The notes beneath the pieces are model-generated. The model was not told the origin of the DNA. It ran no database searches and saw nothing but the letters and a program-made list of their open reading frames with translations. From assembly GCF_001020985.1 (NCBI RefSeq), contig NZ_CP011542.1, positions 3,162,001 through 3,226,000 of the forward strand: 64,000 nt of DNA, given 5' to 3'. Source of the stretch: Corynebacterium mustelae (lineage in GTDB: Bacteria > Actinomycetota > Actinomycetes > Mycobacteriales > Mycobacteriaceae). Position 1 is the stretch's first letter, and the number at the start of each line of letters is the position of its first letter. Both the position numbers and the translations under genes were made by a program. Below, piece by piece: positions 9,703 through 18,344 of the stretch.

Positions 9703-10236
9703 ATGATTGTCGTGATAAACGGCCCATCAAGCTGCGGAAAAACCTCCGCCGCCGCAGCTTTAACAAACATCGCCCCCGGTGCGTGGCTACGGTTTTCCAT
9801 TGATGATTTCATCAACGCACTACCGCCCAAACTCGTTGGTTCCCCCGCCGGGCTAATGATTTCTGAAACTGGCACCGTCAGCACGGGCGCGACGTTTCAT
9901 ATGCTTTTCGACGCCTGGCTCAGCGCCCTAGGGCACCTCGCCCGCACCAGCGTTCATATTGTCTATGACGATGTTTTCCTTGACCCCATCACCAGCAAAC
10001 GCACCCTTTCACAAGCTTTTAGTGGCAATGACATAGTGTGGGTGGCACTTGAATGTTCCCCCGATGAACTCGCACGACGCGAGGCCAGTCGTGGCGATCG
10101 CCCCGCCGGAATGGCTACCAGCCAATTAAGCTGTGTGGACCACCGCTACACAGCGGACATCAGGCTCACCACCGATCGGCTAACACCAGAACAGATAGCC
10201 CGGAAAATCCTTGGTTATATCAATTACCCAGAGTGA
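9703..10236 (+). CDS. Chloramphenicol-phosphotransferase-like P-loop kinase
   Basis: A 177-aa protein that matches the length of CPT (178 aa). It has a Walker A motif GPSSCGKTSAA right after the start, DDF at about 31 (SIDDFINALPP), VYDDVFLD at about 88, and CSPDELARREASRGDRPAG, the lid/Arg region. I chose the ATG at 9703, immediately before IVVINGPSS, over the longer frame starting at 9631. CPT phosphorylates the C3-hydroxyl of chloramphenicol. Many family members have no demonstrated drug substrate, so resistance should not be assumed. It is a single gene with a terminator behind it. Confidence 0.78.
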   Translation: MIVVINGPSSCGKTSAAAALTNIAPGAWLRFSIDDFINALPPKLVGSPAGLMISETGTVSTGATFHMLFDAWLSALGHLARTSVHIVYDDVFLDPITSKRTLSQAFSGNDIVWVALECSPDELARREASRGDRPAGMATSQLSCVDHRYTADIRLTTDRLTPEQIARKILGYINYPE

Positions 10237-10350
10237 AAAATCATTCCCCCAGTCAAATAAATCCCCCGTTCCCACCAAGCCGTGACAATACGCAATCCAA
10301 CACCACATCAGCTGTTTCGCAGGAGATCACACAGCAAAACCAAGCGAATA

Positions 10351-10395
10351 AAAGCAATGTAGAAGCACCATATCCTGATGCTTCTACATTGCTTT
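10351..10395. terminator. Bidirectional hairpin terminator
   Basis: The arms AAAGCAATGTAGAAGCA (10351-10367) and TGCTTCTACATTGCTTT (10379-10395) are perfectly complementary around an 11-base loop, with A-rich and T-rich edges. It lies between the convergent CPT-like gene and the small membrane-protein gene and can serve both. Confidence 0.85.
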
Positions 10396-10448
10396 AAAAA
10401 CAAAAAATATCAAGGCGAAAGCTTAGTCAAAAGACTTTTGGGCATCCA

Positions 10449-10670
10449 CTAATCTTTCTTCGGCCGCCCATACACTGCCACAACAAAGAGAATTAGTGTT
10501 CCCAGTGCAACAAGATTGGAGTAAAGCTCCCAATCCACTTTTGAGTCAAAACCCAAAAGTTTAAGAAGAAAGACATACCCTAAGAGCCCCACAATCAATG
10601 TAACCCACCGCAATAGCAGGTTTTTCCATGATAAATCTATCGACCAAGCATTTTCCGCTCTTCTTTCCAT
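10449..10670 (-). CDS. Small two-helix membrane protein (possible immunity protein)
   Basis: A 73-aa protein with two transmembrane helices (about 18-42 and 47-66) and a positively charged tail (YGRPKKD). GAAAGGAGCAAGAG precedes the ATG. It lies 119 bp behind the secreted bacteriocin-like protein on the same strand. Small basic bitopic proteins in this position are often immunity proteins. I recognise no family; the immunity idea is inference from size and neighbourhood. Confidence 0.5.
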   Translation of the reverse strand: MERRAENAWSIDLSWKNLLLRWVTLIVGLLGYVFLLKLLGFDSKVDWELYSNLVALGTLILFVVAVYGRPKKD

Positions 10671-10789
10671 CTCTTGCTCCTTTCTTTATGTCAAGAATCT
10701 AACTTCGAACCGTACAGACATGGTAGCAAATTCGACCTCGCCATCATGTCTGCACGTCAACGTTGCCCGGGAAATCCCTGAAATAGTTG

Positions 10790-11347
10790 CTACCAGTTGT
10801 GCCTACACTGCCAAGCCCACCAGGCAAGCATGCCAGCAATCGCAAATGCGTTACGCTTGATCCCTTGTTTCGCAAGGTGCTTCACAATAGCCCAAGCGGC
10901 TTTCGCATAATCCTTCTGCCCAATAAATGCGGCAACCACATTGACATCCAAAGCTTTTTTGATGTCATTCGTTGCTTTACCTTTAATGCATTGGAGGAAT
11001 TCCCCAAAACCTTCTTCAACAACTTCATCCGATTCACGGAATACCTCGGAAGTGTTTGTACCCAATTGCGCCGCAGCATCTTCAAGGTTATCTTGCCCGA
11101 AGCGTTCAACGAAAAGCTGTTGCACTTCTGCCTCAGATCCAGCCTCATCCATTTCCTTTAACAGTTCAGCCAGAGCCTCAACCTGCTCTTCTTGTGTAGC
11201 ATTTTCGAACTCTACAGCTGAAAGCTGCTGGGCAGAATCCTGCGTTTCGTACGTTACAGGTTGCGCATTTGCAAGTGAGATGTTCGCCATTGGTAGAATG
11301 GCAACCATCGAAGCGGCCACTAACCGCTTTGATAGTTCAGCTCGCAT
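10790..11347 (-). CDS. Secreted protein with cationic hydrophobic C-terminus (bacteriocin-like)
   Basis: A 185-aa protein starting at the ATG at 11347, where MRAELSKRLVAAS leads into a hydrophobic core and a probable signal-peptidase site after LANA. Upstream in-frame codons lack a signal peptide, so the longer frame to 11500 is rejected. The middle is strongly acidic (EEQVEALAELLKEMDEAG). The last 65 residues change character: CIKGKATNDIKKAL, then a basic helix (AKAAWAIVKHLAKQGIKRN) and a Trp-rich end (MLAWWAWQCRHNW) with two Cys that could pair. An acidic leader plus a basic amphipathic core suggests a proteolytically released antimicrobial peptide. This is unproven. Confidence 0.55.
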   Translation of the reverse strand: MRAELSKRLVAASMVAILPMANISLANAQPVTYETQDSAQQLSAVEFENATQEEQVEALAELLKEMDEAGSEAEVQQLFVERFGQDNLEDAAAQLGTNTSEVFRESDEVVEEGFGEFLQCIKGKATNDIKKALDVNVVAAFIGQKDYAKAAWAIVKHLAKQGIKRNAFAIAGMLAWWAWQCRHNW

Positions 11348-11741
11348 GATAGACCTAACCTTTCTTGCGAATGTTGATTTCTTGGACTCATGCACATACT
11401 CCACATTTGTGCATGAGTCCGAGACTAGATAAGACATAGAACTTTTTCTAGAAATGCAATAAAAAACTTTTAGCAATACCCCCACGATAGGGTAACCCAA
11501 TGAAAAACTTGCTATAAAAACTGAGCCCTTATCTAAATTGAAGCAAATAGCAAACCAACTTCTTCATTAAGAGATAAAAGTTAAAGATTTAAAGCTTCAC
11601 AGCTTCATTGAAAATTCGCACTACTTTCATTTATTTTTCTAAAAAATGAGGCAGTGATCGCAATGCTTCAGGTTTTTAGTCTAGGAAAAACATAAGATAA
11701 GGCGATTCCAAAAACCCCTCGGTTCGGTAATACTGCATTTC
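11348..11741. other. A+T-rich divergent intergenic region
   Basis: This 394-bp A+T-rich region separates the secreted bacteriocin-like gene from the divergent secreted protease. An imperfect dyad with a CATGCACATACTCCACA-type core sits near 11390-11415 upstream of the secreted-protein gene. I see no gene, and no promoter I could defend. Confidence 0.4.
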
Positions 11742-12626
11742 ATGGCTATTCGAATTGAACATAGGCTTACCGCCATAATCAGCACATTGCTACTGGCTTT
11801 GTTAGCGTCTACTTCCCCACAAGCTTTTGCAGAAGAACAGTCCCAGCTTTCGCCTGTTGGCTACAACATTATTGATGGCAAACAAGACACCGAACATCCG
11901 ATTACAAATAGTAGCTTGCTGAATAACCCTGGATTTACATCCACACCTTCATCGCAAGGAACACATTGGATGCTAGAAAAAGTCATCGGGTTCGACTCCA
12001 GGCAACAAGTCCACAACACTGCAACAGCTCCGTTTCGCTGGATTGGGCAAATAAACTTCATCGGCGCAGGTGGACAAGCAGAGTTTTGCACAGGCTCCCT
12101 CATCAGCAGTGACACCGTAATAACCGCTGGGCATTGCTTAGCTCGTGGTGCAGCAGATATTAGTTTTACCCCTGGAGCAAATGGAGATATCGAGTTGTTT
12201 CCGACGGCAAAAGCCACCCAGGTTTGGTACGACTCAAACTTTACAGATCCTGGCAAGGATTGGGGCATCATTAAGCTGGATCAGCCACTCGGTAACGAAG
12301 TTGGCTGGTTTGGAATGAAAATACCTACTGACAACGAGCTACAAGGAAAATTCGCCATCGTCATTGGATACCCATCAGATAAACAAACCAAAACCATGTG
12401 GAAAGATCGAAACAAAACGATTGGATTTACCGCAACTGAAGTTAAGTACCTAGCCGATACGTTCCGAGGTCAGTCTGGCTCACCTGTCGTTGACGACACT
12501 GCCACCCTCTATGCCCTACACCGGGGAGGAACAAATCGCCATAATGTTGGAACTCGTATCCACCCTGATTTATTCAGCATCATCGTGAATGTTTCAAATC
12601 TTGAAACCATTGAAGTCGGATCGTAA
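11742..12626 (+). CDS. Secreted V8-like (chymotrypsin-fold) serine protease
   Basis: A 294-aa exported protease. The signal peptide covers residues 1-30 (cleavage after QAFA). The chymotrypsin triad is visible: His in VITAGHCLA, Asp in GKDWGIIKLDQP, and Ser in FRGQSGSPVV. The Gly-Gln-Ser-Gly-Ser-Pro arrangement and short domain resemble Glu-specific V8-type proteases. It reads divergently from the bacteriocin-like gene, so processing or a shared niche role is conceivable but not shown. It is closed by a hairpin at 12633. Confidence 0.88.
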   Translation: MAIRIEHRLTAIISTLLLALLASTSPQAFAEEQSQLSPVGYNIIDGKQDTEHPITNSSLLNNPGFTSTPSSQGTHWMLEKVIGFDSRQQVHNTATAPFRWIGQINFIGAGGQAEFCTGSLISSDTVITAGHCLARGAADISFTPGANGDIELFPTAKATQVWYDSNFTDPGKDWGIIKLDQPLGNEVGWFGMKIPTDNELQGKFAIVIGYPSDKQTKTMWKDRNKTIGFTATEVKYLADTFRGQSGSPVVDDTATLYALHRGGTNRHNVGTRIHPDLFSIIVNVSNLETIEVGS

Positions 12627-12632
12627 CTTGAC

Positions 12633-12662
12633 TTTGCCATTCAATTTTCGTTGAATGGCAAA
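12633..12662 (+). terminator. Hairpin terminator after the serine protease
   Basis: The arms TTTGCCATTCAA (12633-12644) and TTGAATGGCAAA (12651-12662) are perfect complements around the loop TTTTCG, seven bases after the protease stop. It could also end the convergent HAD gene. Confidence 0.8.
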
Positions 12663-12695
12663 ACCACCTTTAACATGTACCTTGATTATCGACTT

Positions 12696-13514
12696 TTACG
12701 ACTGTCCATAAACTCGCTCTAATACCCGCGCTACCCCGAAATCGTCGTTCGATGTAGTTACCTCATCCGCCACCTGTTTTAACGCGTCGATGGCGTTACC
12801 CATCGCAACACCTGTTCCTGCCCACCGAACCATCTCGATATCATTAGCCATATCCCCAAACGCAATGACATCTTCGGCGGAAACGCCCAGGATATTGCCC
12901 AATTCTTCAAGCCCGGAAGCCTTGGTCACATTCGGTGCGGATAGTTCCAGCAGACCTTCACCGATAGAGAACGTCACATGTGCGATGGATTCTGGAACCA
13001 CGCTGCGCACAGCCGCATACATTTCTTTCGCCGATGCGGTGTGGTTGCGCAACAGCATCTTAATAGCGGGTTGAGAAACCACCGTATCCACGTCAGCTTC
13101 ACCGTGTTCCTCAGATTCCCATGCGTGCACAAAACCTTCCGACACAAGGAAAAGCTCATCGCAACGATCAAAAGCGGATTGCCCAGCACGTTCCACGGCT
13201 ACACCAACAGGTAACACTTCGTCTACCCGAGCAACAATCTCCCGCATCACATGCGGACTTAAAGTCCGGGTGTGCAGCACGCGATCCGCCTCGGAATCAT
13301 AAAGCACCGCCCCATTCGCGCAGACACATATCGGGCGCAGTGGAAGTTGCTCCAGAACGGGAAACAGCCAGCGCGGCGGTCGGCCCGTCGCCAAGGTGAA
13401 GTGACTGCCAGCGGCTGTGGCACGTAGCACGACATCCCGAAGCCTAGGCGTGACACGTTCGCTGGAGGTTATAAACGTTCCGTCGACGTCACTTGCAATT
13501 AGCTTCGGGATCAT
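12696..13514 (-). CDS. HAD-superfamily (Cof-type) phosphatase
   Basis: A 272-aa protein of the Cof/YbjI-type sugar-phosphate phosphatases. Motif I is SDVDGT at residues 8-13 with the nucleophilic Asp. Motif II is in TLATGR. The C2 cap lies in the middle, and motif IV is VIAFGDMANDIEMV. The substrate is not predictable. It is followed at 10 bp by the acyltransferase gene upstream on the same strand, so the two are probably co-transcribed. Confidence 0.9.
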   Translation of the reverse strand: MIPKLIASDVDGTFITSSERVTPRLRDVVLRATAAGSHFTLATGRPPRWLFPVLEQLPLRPICVCANGAVLYDSEADRVLHTRTLSPHVMREIVARVDEVLPVGVAVERAGQSAFDRCDELFLVSEGFVHAWESEEHGEADVDTVVSQPAIKMLLRNHTASAKEMYAAVRSVVPESIAHVTFSIGEGLLELSAPNVTKASGLEELGNILGVSAEDVIAFGDMANDIEMVRWAGTGVAMGNAIDALKQVADEVTTSNDDFGVARVLERVYGQS

Positions 13515-13523
13515 TGTTCCATC

Positions 13524-14390
13524 TCACTTTTTCTTTTTGGCTTTCGCGGCCTTTTTCGCGGCGCGTTGCCGCTTTTCTTCTGCGTCTCGTTCGTCGGCTT
13601 CCGCCGGTGTGGGCGCAGACCCGCCTAAGGATTTCGGCCGCCAATATTCCCCACCGGGAAACGGCCCGTATTCTTCTTCATATTCAGCGCGCAGCTCGTC
13701 TAACATCACAGACATCGTATCCCTAAGCGTCTGTGTGTCTTTTTCTATATCACCAGATAGTTCAATGGGTGCCCCTGCGCGAACCCACACCGGGATATGA
13801 TTACGCCCCAGCTTGCGCGGGTGATCTTTAGTCCAGACTCGCTGTGAACCCCACAACACCATCGGAATAAGCGGCACATTCGCAGTACTAGCAATGCGCA
13901 CCGCCCCAGTTTTAAACTCTTTTAACTCAAAACTGCGTGAAATGGTGGCTTCGGGGAAAATACCCACCAAGTTACCGTCGGCCAAACTGTCAATGGCGGC
14001 ATCTAACGACGATGCCCCCGCCGAACGATCCACCGGAATATGCTTCATTTTCCGCATGAGGGCACCAACAACCGGAACTTCAAAGATTTCTTTCTTCGCC
14101 ATAAACCGCACCAACCGGTGCCCATGCAACTTGGCCACGGCCCCGCTGAAAATGAAGTCGTAGTATCCAGTGTGATTGGCTGCTAACAAAGCTGGGCCGG
14201 TACGCGGGATATTTTCCGAACCAGAAATAGAAAGTTTTATACCCTGGAACCGCAACATCGCGATCACTAACCGGATAATGATGGAGTTATAAATAGTTTC
14301 CCGGGATTCAGACGGGTGGGCTGGGATAGTGGTGAATCCGGGGCGTACCCAAAATATCGATCCGTGTTTTCGCCAACCGGCGCGTGCCAT
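13524..14390 (-). CDS. 1-acylglycerol-3-phosphate acyltransferase (PlsC family)
   Basis: A 288-aa membrane-associated acyltransferase of phospholipid synthesis. The catalytic NHxxxxD motif is NHTGYYD at about residue 61. The glycerol-phosphate-binding motif FPEATISRS at about 138 and the block LIPMVLWGS follow. The C-terminus is very Lys/Ala-rich (KAAKAKKKK), an unstructured basic tail seen in several actinobacterial homologues. It lies between serS and the HAD gene in one orientation. Confidence 0.9.
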   Translation of the reverse strand: MARAGWRKHGSIFWVRPGFTTIPAHPSESRETIYNSIIIRLVIAMLRFQGIKLSISGSENIPRTGPALLAANHTGYYDFIFSGAVAKLHGHRLVRFMAKKEIFEVPVVGALMRKMKHIPVDRSAGASSLDAAIDSLADGNLVGIFPEATISRSFELKEFKTGAVRIASTANVPLIPMVLWGSQRVWTKDHPRKLGRNHIPVWVRAGAPIELSGDIEKDTQTLRDTMSVMLDELRAEYEEEYGPFPGGEYWRPKSLGGSAPTPAEADERDAEEKRQRAAKKAAKAKKKK

Positions 14391-14422
14391 GGTGCGATTT
14401 CCTAACTTACGTGTTTAAGGGG

Positions 14423-15682
14423 TTACTTGATCGGCTCTAAAACGTCTTTGCCAACAAATGGCCGCAACGCTTCAGGAACAATAACAGAGCCATCAGCCTG
14501 TTGATTGTTTTCCAAAATTGCAACCAACCACCGGGTAGTAGCTAAAGTACCGTTCAACGTGGCAGCAACCTGTGCCTTGCCATTCTCGTCGCGGTAGCGG
14601 GTGCGCAACCTACGGGCCTGGAATGTGGTGCAGTTAGATGTCGATGTAAGTTCCCGGTAGGTCTGTTGGGTAGGAATCCATGCCTCAGTATCAAATTTCC
14701 GAGCCGCCGAGGATCCCAAATCACCGCCGGCGACATCAATGATGCGATACGGCACTTCAACTGCTTTAAGCATGTCACGTTCCATATCTAATAGCGCCTG
14801 ATGTTGGGCGGCTGCATCTTCCGGCTTGCAGTACACAAACATTTCCAACTTGTCGAACTGATGCACCCGCAGAATTCCTCGGGTGTCTTTGCCGTAGGAC
14901 CCCGCTTCTCGACGAAAACACGATGACCAACCGGCGTACTTTACCGGCCCCTGCGAAAGATCAATGATCTCATCCTGGTGGTAACCAGCCAAAGCCACCT
15001 CTGAGGTTCCCACCAAGTACAAATCGTCACGTTCTAAATAGTAGATCTCATCCGAATGCGCACCTAAGAAACCGGTGCCGCTCATCACCTCAGGCCGCAC
15101 CAATACTGGCGGAATCATGAGGGTAAAACCAGCAGCTTTTGCTTTCTGCGCAGCTAAAGTCAACATACCAAGCTGTAAAAACGCACCGTCACCAGTGAGA
15201 TAATAGAACCGGGCGCCGCCCACCTTGGCACCGCGATCCATATCGATTAGACCCAGCGAAAGCCCAAGATCAAGGTGATCCTTAGGTTCAAAATCGAAGC
15301 TAGACGGCTCACCTACATGTTCTAAAACCACAAAATCATCTTCACCGCCAGCAGGCGCTCCCTCGACCACGTTATCTATCTGCATCTGAAGGTCAGTTAC
15401 AGTAGCTTCCGCAGCTTTACGGGCTTCTTCCGCCGCTTTCACCTTTGCTTTAAGCTCATTGGAACCTTGCAATAACGCAGGGCGTTCTTCTGGCGTGGCC
15501 TGACCGATCTTCTTCCCGAACGCGTTCTGCTCACTTTTCAGTTCGTCCGCCGCCTTGATGGCGATCCTGCGGGCCTCATCTGCAGCGATGAGCTCATCCA
15601 CCAAGTCCGGATTTGCGCCCCGAGTGAGTTGAGATTGGCGAACAACGTCGGCATTTTCGCGTAGGAATTTCAGGTCAATCAT
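14423..15682 (-). CDS. serS: Seryl-tRNA synthetase
   Basis: A class II aminoacyl-tRNA synthetase of 419 aa, normal length. The N-terminal coiled-coil tRNA-binding arm covers about 25-105 ([26 protein letters not shown]). Motif 2 ([27 protein letters not shown]) and motif 3 (AALNGT / [10 protein letters not shown]) follow. It charges tRNA-Ser with serine. It reads divergently from the GntR regulator. Confidence 0.97.
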   Translation of the reverse strand: MIDLKFLRENADVVRQSQLTRGANPDLVDELIAADEARRIAIKAADELKSEQNAFGKKIGQATPEERPALLQGSNELKAKVKAAEEARKAAEATVTDLQMQIDNVVEGAPAGGEDDFVVLEHVGEPSSFDFEPKDHLDLGLSLGLIDMDRGAKVGGARFYYLTGDGAFLQLGMLTLAAQKAKAAGFTLMIPPVLVRPEVMSGTGFLGAHSDEIYYLERDDLYLVGTSEVALAGYHQDEIIDLSQGPVKYAGWSSCFRREAGSYGKDTRGILRVHQFDKLEMFVYCKPEDAAAQHQALLDMERDMLKAVEVPYRIIDVAGGDLGSSAARKFDTEAWIPTQQTYRELTSTSNCTTFQARRLRTRYRDENGKAQVAATLNGTLATTRWLVAILENNQQADGSVIVPEALRPFVGKDVLEPIK

Positions 15683-15766
15683 GTCTATCAGCCTACCGGT
15701 AATGCCCGGGTATTACAGAACCCCTAACCGAAAAATCCAGCACTGGTTATTACCACTAGGGGTAGA

Positions 15767-16525
15767 ATGATATACATGGCCGACACTCTTATGGAGCTGC
15801 CCGCCAGGACCCTGACTGACGGGACAGATACTCCAAAGCACCAACAACTCAGGGAGATCCTTGAAGATTACTGCACCCACCAGTTAAAACCCGGTGATAT
15901 GCTGCCCGGCGAACGGGTACTAGAAGAAACCTATGGCGTTTCCCGCATCACGGTACGACGCGCCATCGGCGACCTGGTTGCCAGCGGCAAGCTTAGGCGC
16001 GCCCGCGGAAAAGGAACCTTTGTGGCCCACTCCCCCTTGGTCGCCCGAGTGCACTTGGCAAGTTTCTCCGACGAAATGTCGGCTCAAAACATTGAATCCA
16101 CCTCCAAAATCCTGCAATCGGCGTGGTCTCCCGCCCCTGAAGATATTCGGGCATTTTTCAACTCCCCACCAAACCAACCACATACCCATCTACGGCGCTT
16201 GCGGTTAGGTGACAAAAAACCATTCTGTATAGATGACGGTTGGTACAATTCCGCTCTCGCCCCGAACTTATTGGAAAACGACGTATATAAATCCGTCTAC
16301 GCGATTTTGGAGCACCAGTACGCAATAGCCATCACCAATGCAGAACAAATAGTCAGTGCCGTCGCAGCAACCATCGAAGAGGCCGAACTTCTGGAAGTCG
16401 ATAAAGGAACCCCATTACTCAAGGTAGTGCGGCTTTCCCGGGCACACCACCGGCCAGTGGAGTGGTGCACTTCAGTCTATCGAACAGACCGCTATGCTTT
16501 GCGCTCACTGATTACTAAGGCATGA
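15767..16525 (+). CDS. GntR-family (HutC/UTRA) transcriptional regulator
   Basis: A protein of about 252 aa. The N-terminal winged helix-turn-helix lies at about 25-95 (LKPGDMLPGERVLEETYGVSRITVRRAIGDLV, KGTFVA) and the C-terminal UTRA ligand-binding domain at about 105-245. The effector is probably a small metabolite such as a phosphosugar. The start at 15767 or 15776 cannot be separated: AGGGGT is four bases from the first ATG, while TAGAAT/GATATAC could be a promoter element. It lies directly upstream of the septum-formation-family gene. Confidence 0.9.
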   Translation: MIYMADTLMELPARTLTDGTDTPKHQQLREILEDYCTHQLKPGDMLPGERVLEETYGVSRITVRRAIGDLVASGKLRRARGKGTFVAHSPLVARVHLASFSDEMSAQNIESTSKILQSAWSPAPEDIRAFFNSPPNQPHTHLRRLRLGDKKPFCIDDGWYNSALAPNLLENDVYKSVYAILEHQYAIAITNAEQIVSAVAATIEEAELLEVDKGTPLLKVVRLSRAHHRPVEWCTSVYRTDRYALRSLITKA

Positions 16526-16535
16526 TGGAATAACT

Positions 16536-17543
16536 ATGGATAAGAAATGGCGCTCCGCAGAAGCTTTGAGAATCGCACTTGTAGCGGCCCTTGCTACAGT
16601 CGCTGCGATTGGCGGGTACAAACTCGTATCCTCCTCCACCCCGCAACCTGTCGCACCAGTGCAGTCTGAGGCGTCGCAAAGCGATAACGCCACAAACTCC
16701 ATTTCGTTCACCTCAGCCGATGTCGGCTCCTGCCTCACCTGGAAGCTTGATGGCGGCGCCATAGCCTCCTTCGAACAAACTGACTGCGCTGGCCCGCACC
16801 GGTTTGAAGTTGCATCCCGCGAAGATCTTGCTGTCTACCCGTCTTCGGAATTCGGCGAGACCGCAAAACTGCCAAACCAAACCCGGCAAGCACAGCTGCG
16901 GGAAGAACTGTGTCTTGATGTCACTATGGAATACTTAGGTGGTTCCTTCGACCCATTAGGCCGATACTCGGTAGCCTCGATCTTGCCACCACAAGAATCT
17001 TGGAATGCTGGCGACCGAACCCTCCTGTGCGGCGTGCAAGCAACCGACTCCTCGGGCACCGTCATCACCACCACCGGCAAAGCCGCGCAACAGGATCAAT
17101 CCCGCGTGTTCGCGGTTGGTTCCTGCGTTGCGGTGGATAGCGCCAGCGCCACCAAAGCGGTTGACTGCTCGGAACCGCACCAATTGGAAACCACCGCAAT
17201 TGTTGATCTCAAAACAGTATTCCCGGACGGAACCCCCAGCATTGAAGACCAAGATTCGCACCTGCGTAAAGCCTGTACACAGGCGGGTCGGGAGTACCTC
17301 GGCGGTGAGGAACAACTCTACCGTTCTACCCTGCAACCATTATGGACATCGCTGCCAGCTAACTCCTGGAACCGTGGTTCACACAGTGTTAACTGCTCAC
17401 TGATGTTCGCTGACGGCGAGAACCTCGGCACATTGGTCGGCTCTGCGAAGGAAACTTTCACCATTAACGGCAACCCGCCAGAAAACCGTCCAGAACGCTC
17501 CCCTATTGTTAACCCGGAAGCGTTAGACAAAGTAGAACACTAA
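16536..17543 (+). CDS. Septum-formation-family membrane-anchored protein
   Basis: A 335-aa protein with one N-terminal membrane anchor (about 9-29). Two repeats of a Cys-containing domain follow, of the kind ADVGSCLTW...TDCAGPHRFEV and AVGSCVAVD...VDCSEPHQLET, with additional CLDV, LCGVQ and NCSLMFAD cysteines. This is the 'septum formation' family of actinobacteria, with an extracytoplasmic, disulfide-rich domain. The cellular role is poorly defined. It begins 10 bp after the GntR gene and precedes the zincin gene by 27 bp. Confidence 0.8.
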   Translation: MDKKWRSAEALRIALVAALATVAAIGGYKLVSSSTPQPVAPVQSEASQSDNATNSISFTSADVGSCLTWKLDGGAIASFEQTDCAGPHRFEVASREDLAVYPSSEFGETAKLPNQTRQAQLREELCLDVTMEYLGGSFDPLGRYSVASILPPQESWNAGDRTLLCGVQATDSSGTVITTTGKAAQQDQSRVFAVGSCVAVDSASATKAVDCSEPHQLETTAIVDLKTVFPDGTPSIEDQDSHLRKACTQAGREYLGGEEQLYRSTLQPLWTSLPANSWNRGSHSVNCSLMFADGENLGTLVGSAKETFTINGNPPENRPERSPIVNPEALDKVEH

Positions 17544-17570
17544 CCCCACCCTGACACCAGGAGGTGTGCC

Positions 17571-17918
17571 GTGATCGATATTAGCGATGAACGCTTTGAA
17601 CAACTCGTGGATCAGGCACTAGCCAGCATCCCCGACGACATCATGCAGCACATCTTAAACGTGGTCTTTCTTATTGAGGACTTTAACCCCGACAACCCGT
17701 GGATACTCGGTCTCTACCACGGAGTGGCGTTGCCGAATCGTACCTTCGATCACACAGGGTATTTACCCGACACCATCACGATTTACCGGCAAGCGCTGAA
17801 AAATTTCTGCCGCACCGAGGAACAACTGGTAGAACAAACCCGAATCACCGTCATGCACGAGGTCGGACACTATTTCGGTTTGGATGAAGACGATCTGGAT
17901 CGACTCGGCTACGGCTAG
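17571..17918 (+). CDS. Metallopeptidase-family (zincin-like) protein
   Basis: A 115-aa small zincin of the DUF1025 type, with the zinc-binding HExxH motif as TVMHEVGHYFGLDEDDL near the C-terminus. A GTG start is preceded by AGGAGG. The family is widespread in actinobacteria; its peptidase activity is generally unproven. It is the last gene of a short operon with the septum-formation-family gene. Confidence 0.85.
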   Translation: MIDISDERFEQLVDQALASIPDDIMQHILNVVFLIEDFNPDNPWILGLYHGVALPNRTFDHTGYLPDTITIYRQALKNFCRTEEQLVEQTRITVMHEVGHYFGLDEDDLDRLGYG

Positions 17919-18266
17919 CAGAAAACGTGATTACTGAGCCCCCTTTCGCGCGCCAGGCTCTAACGCAGTGATTCAGCTGTCCATGCATTTCGTGATGGCT
18001 TCTCACACGTTCAAAATTTCAAGGCACAAGTCCCGTAATTAGATCGTGCGAGACGAGTTGTTGGTGCCAAAACTTTCCAATGGCGCGAGTTTTTCAACGC
18101 AACTTCAACCTCTATCAGCTTTGATGATCGGCGTTTGGAACCAATCCGATACCGCAAATGCACTAGTAAAGAACCTTTCCCCACATGGTTTGCTCATTTC
18201 ACGACAATTCTGTCGCCCCAAAAGCCGGTAGGTATAGCTGACACTACTCACTGATGCGCAACTGGA
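17919..18266. other. Intergenic region before the AbiE locus
   Basis: About 350 bp without a convincing gene. A 61-aa plus frame at 18046 lacks a ribosome site and family features. The base composition falls towards A+T just before the AbiE promoter, which marks the probable edge of an acquired segment. Confidence 0.4.
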
Positions 18267-18344
18267 TTTGTATCATTTTTCTTTTAGCTAAACTTTGTTT
18301 GTATCGCTTATAATGATACAAAAAAGTAAATTAGGTGATACAAA
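18267..18344 (+). promoter_or_regulatory. AbiE promoter with GATACAAA operator repeats
   Basis: Four copies of one 8-mer surround the abiEi start: TTTGTATC at 18267 and 18298 and its complement GATACAAA at 18315 and 18337. The middle two form a palindrome (TTTGTATC-N9-GATACAAA) that encloses a perfect -10 box, TATAAT (18309-18314). The last copy touches the ATG. AbiEi antitoxins are known to bind inverted repeats in their promoter and repress transcription, so this is a strong operator candidate. Confidence 0.8.

Noticed and set aside
11980..12000. tRNA T-arm-like GGTTCGACTCC
   Set aside because: It lies inside the serine protease gene and no cloverleaf can be formed around it.
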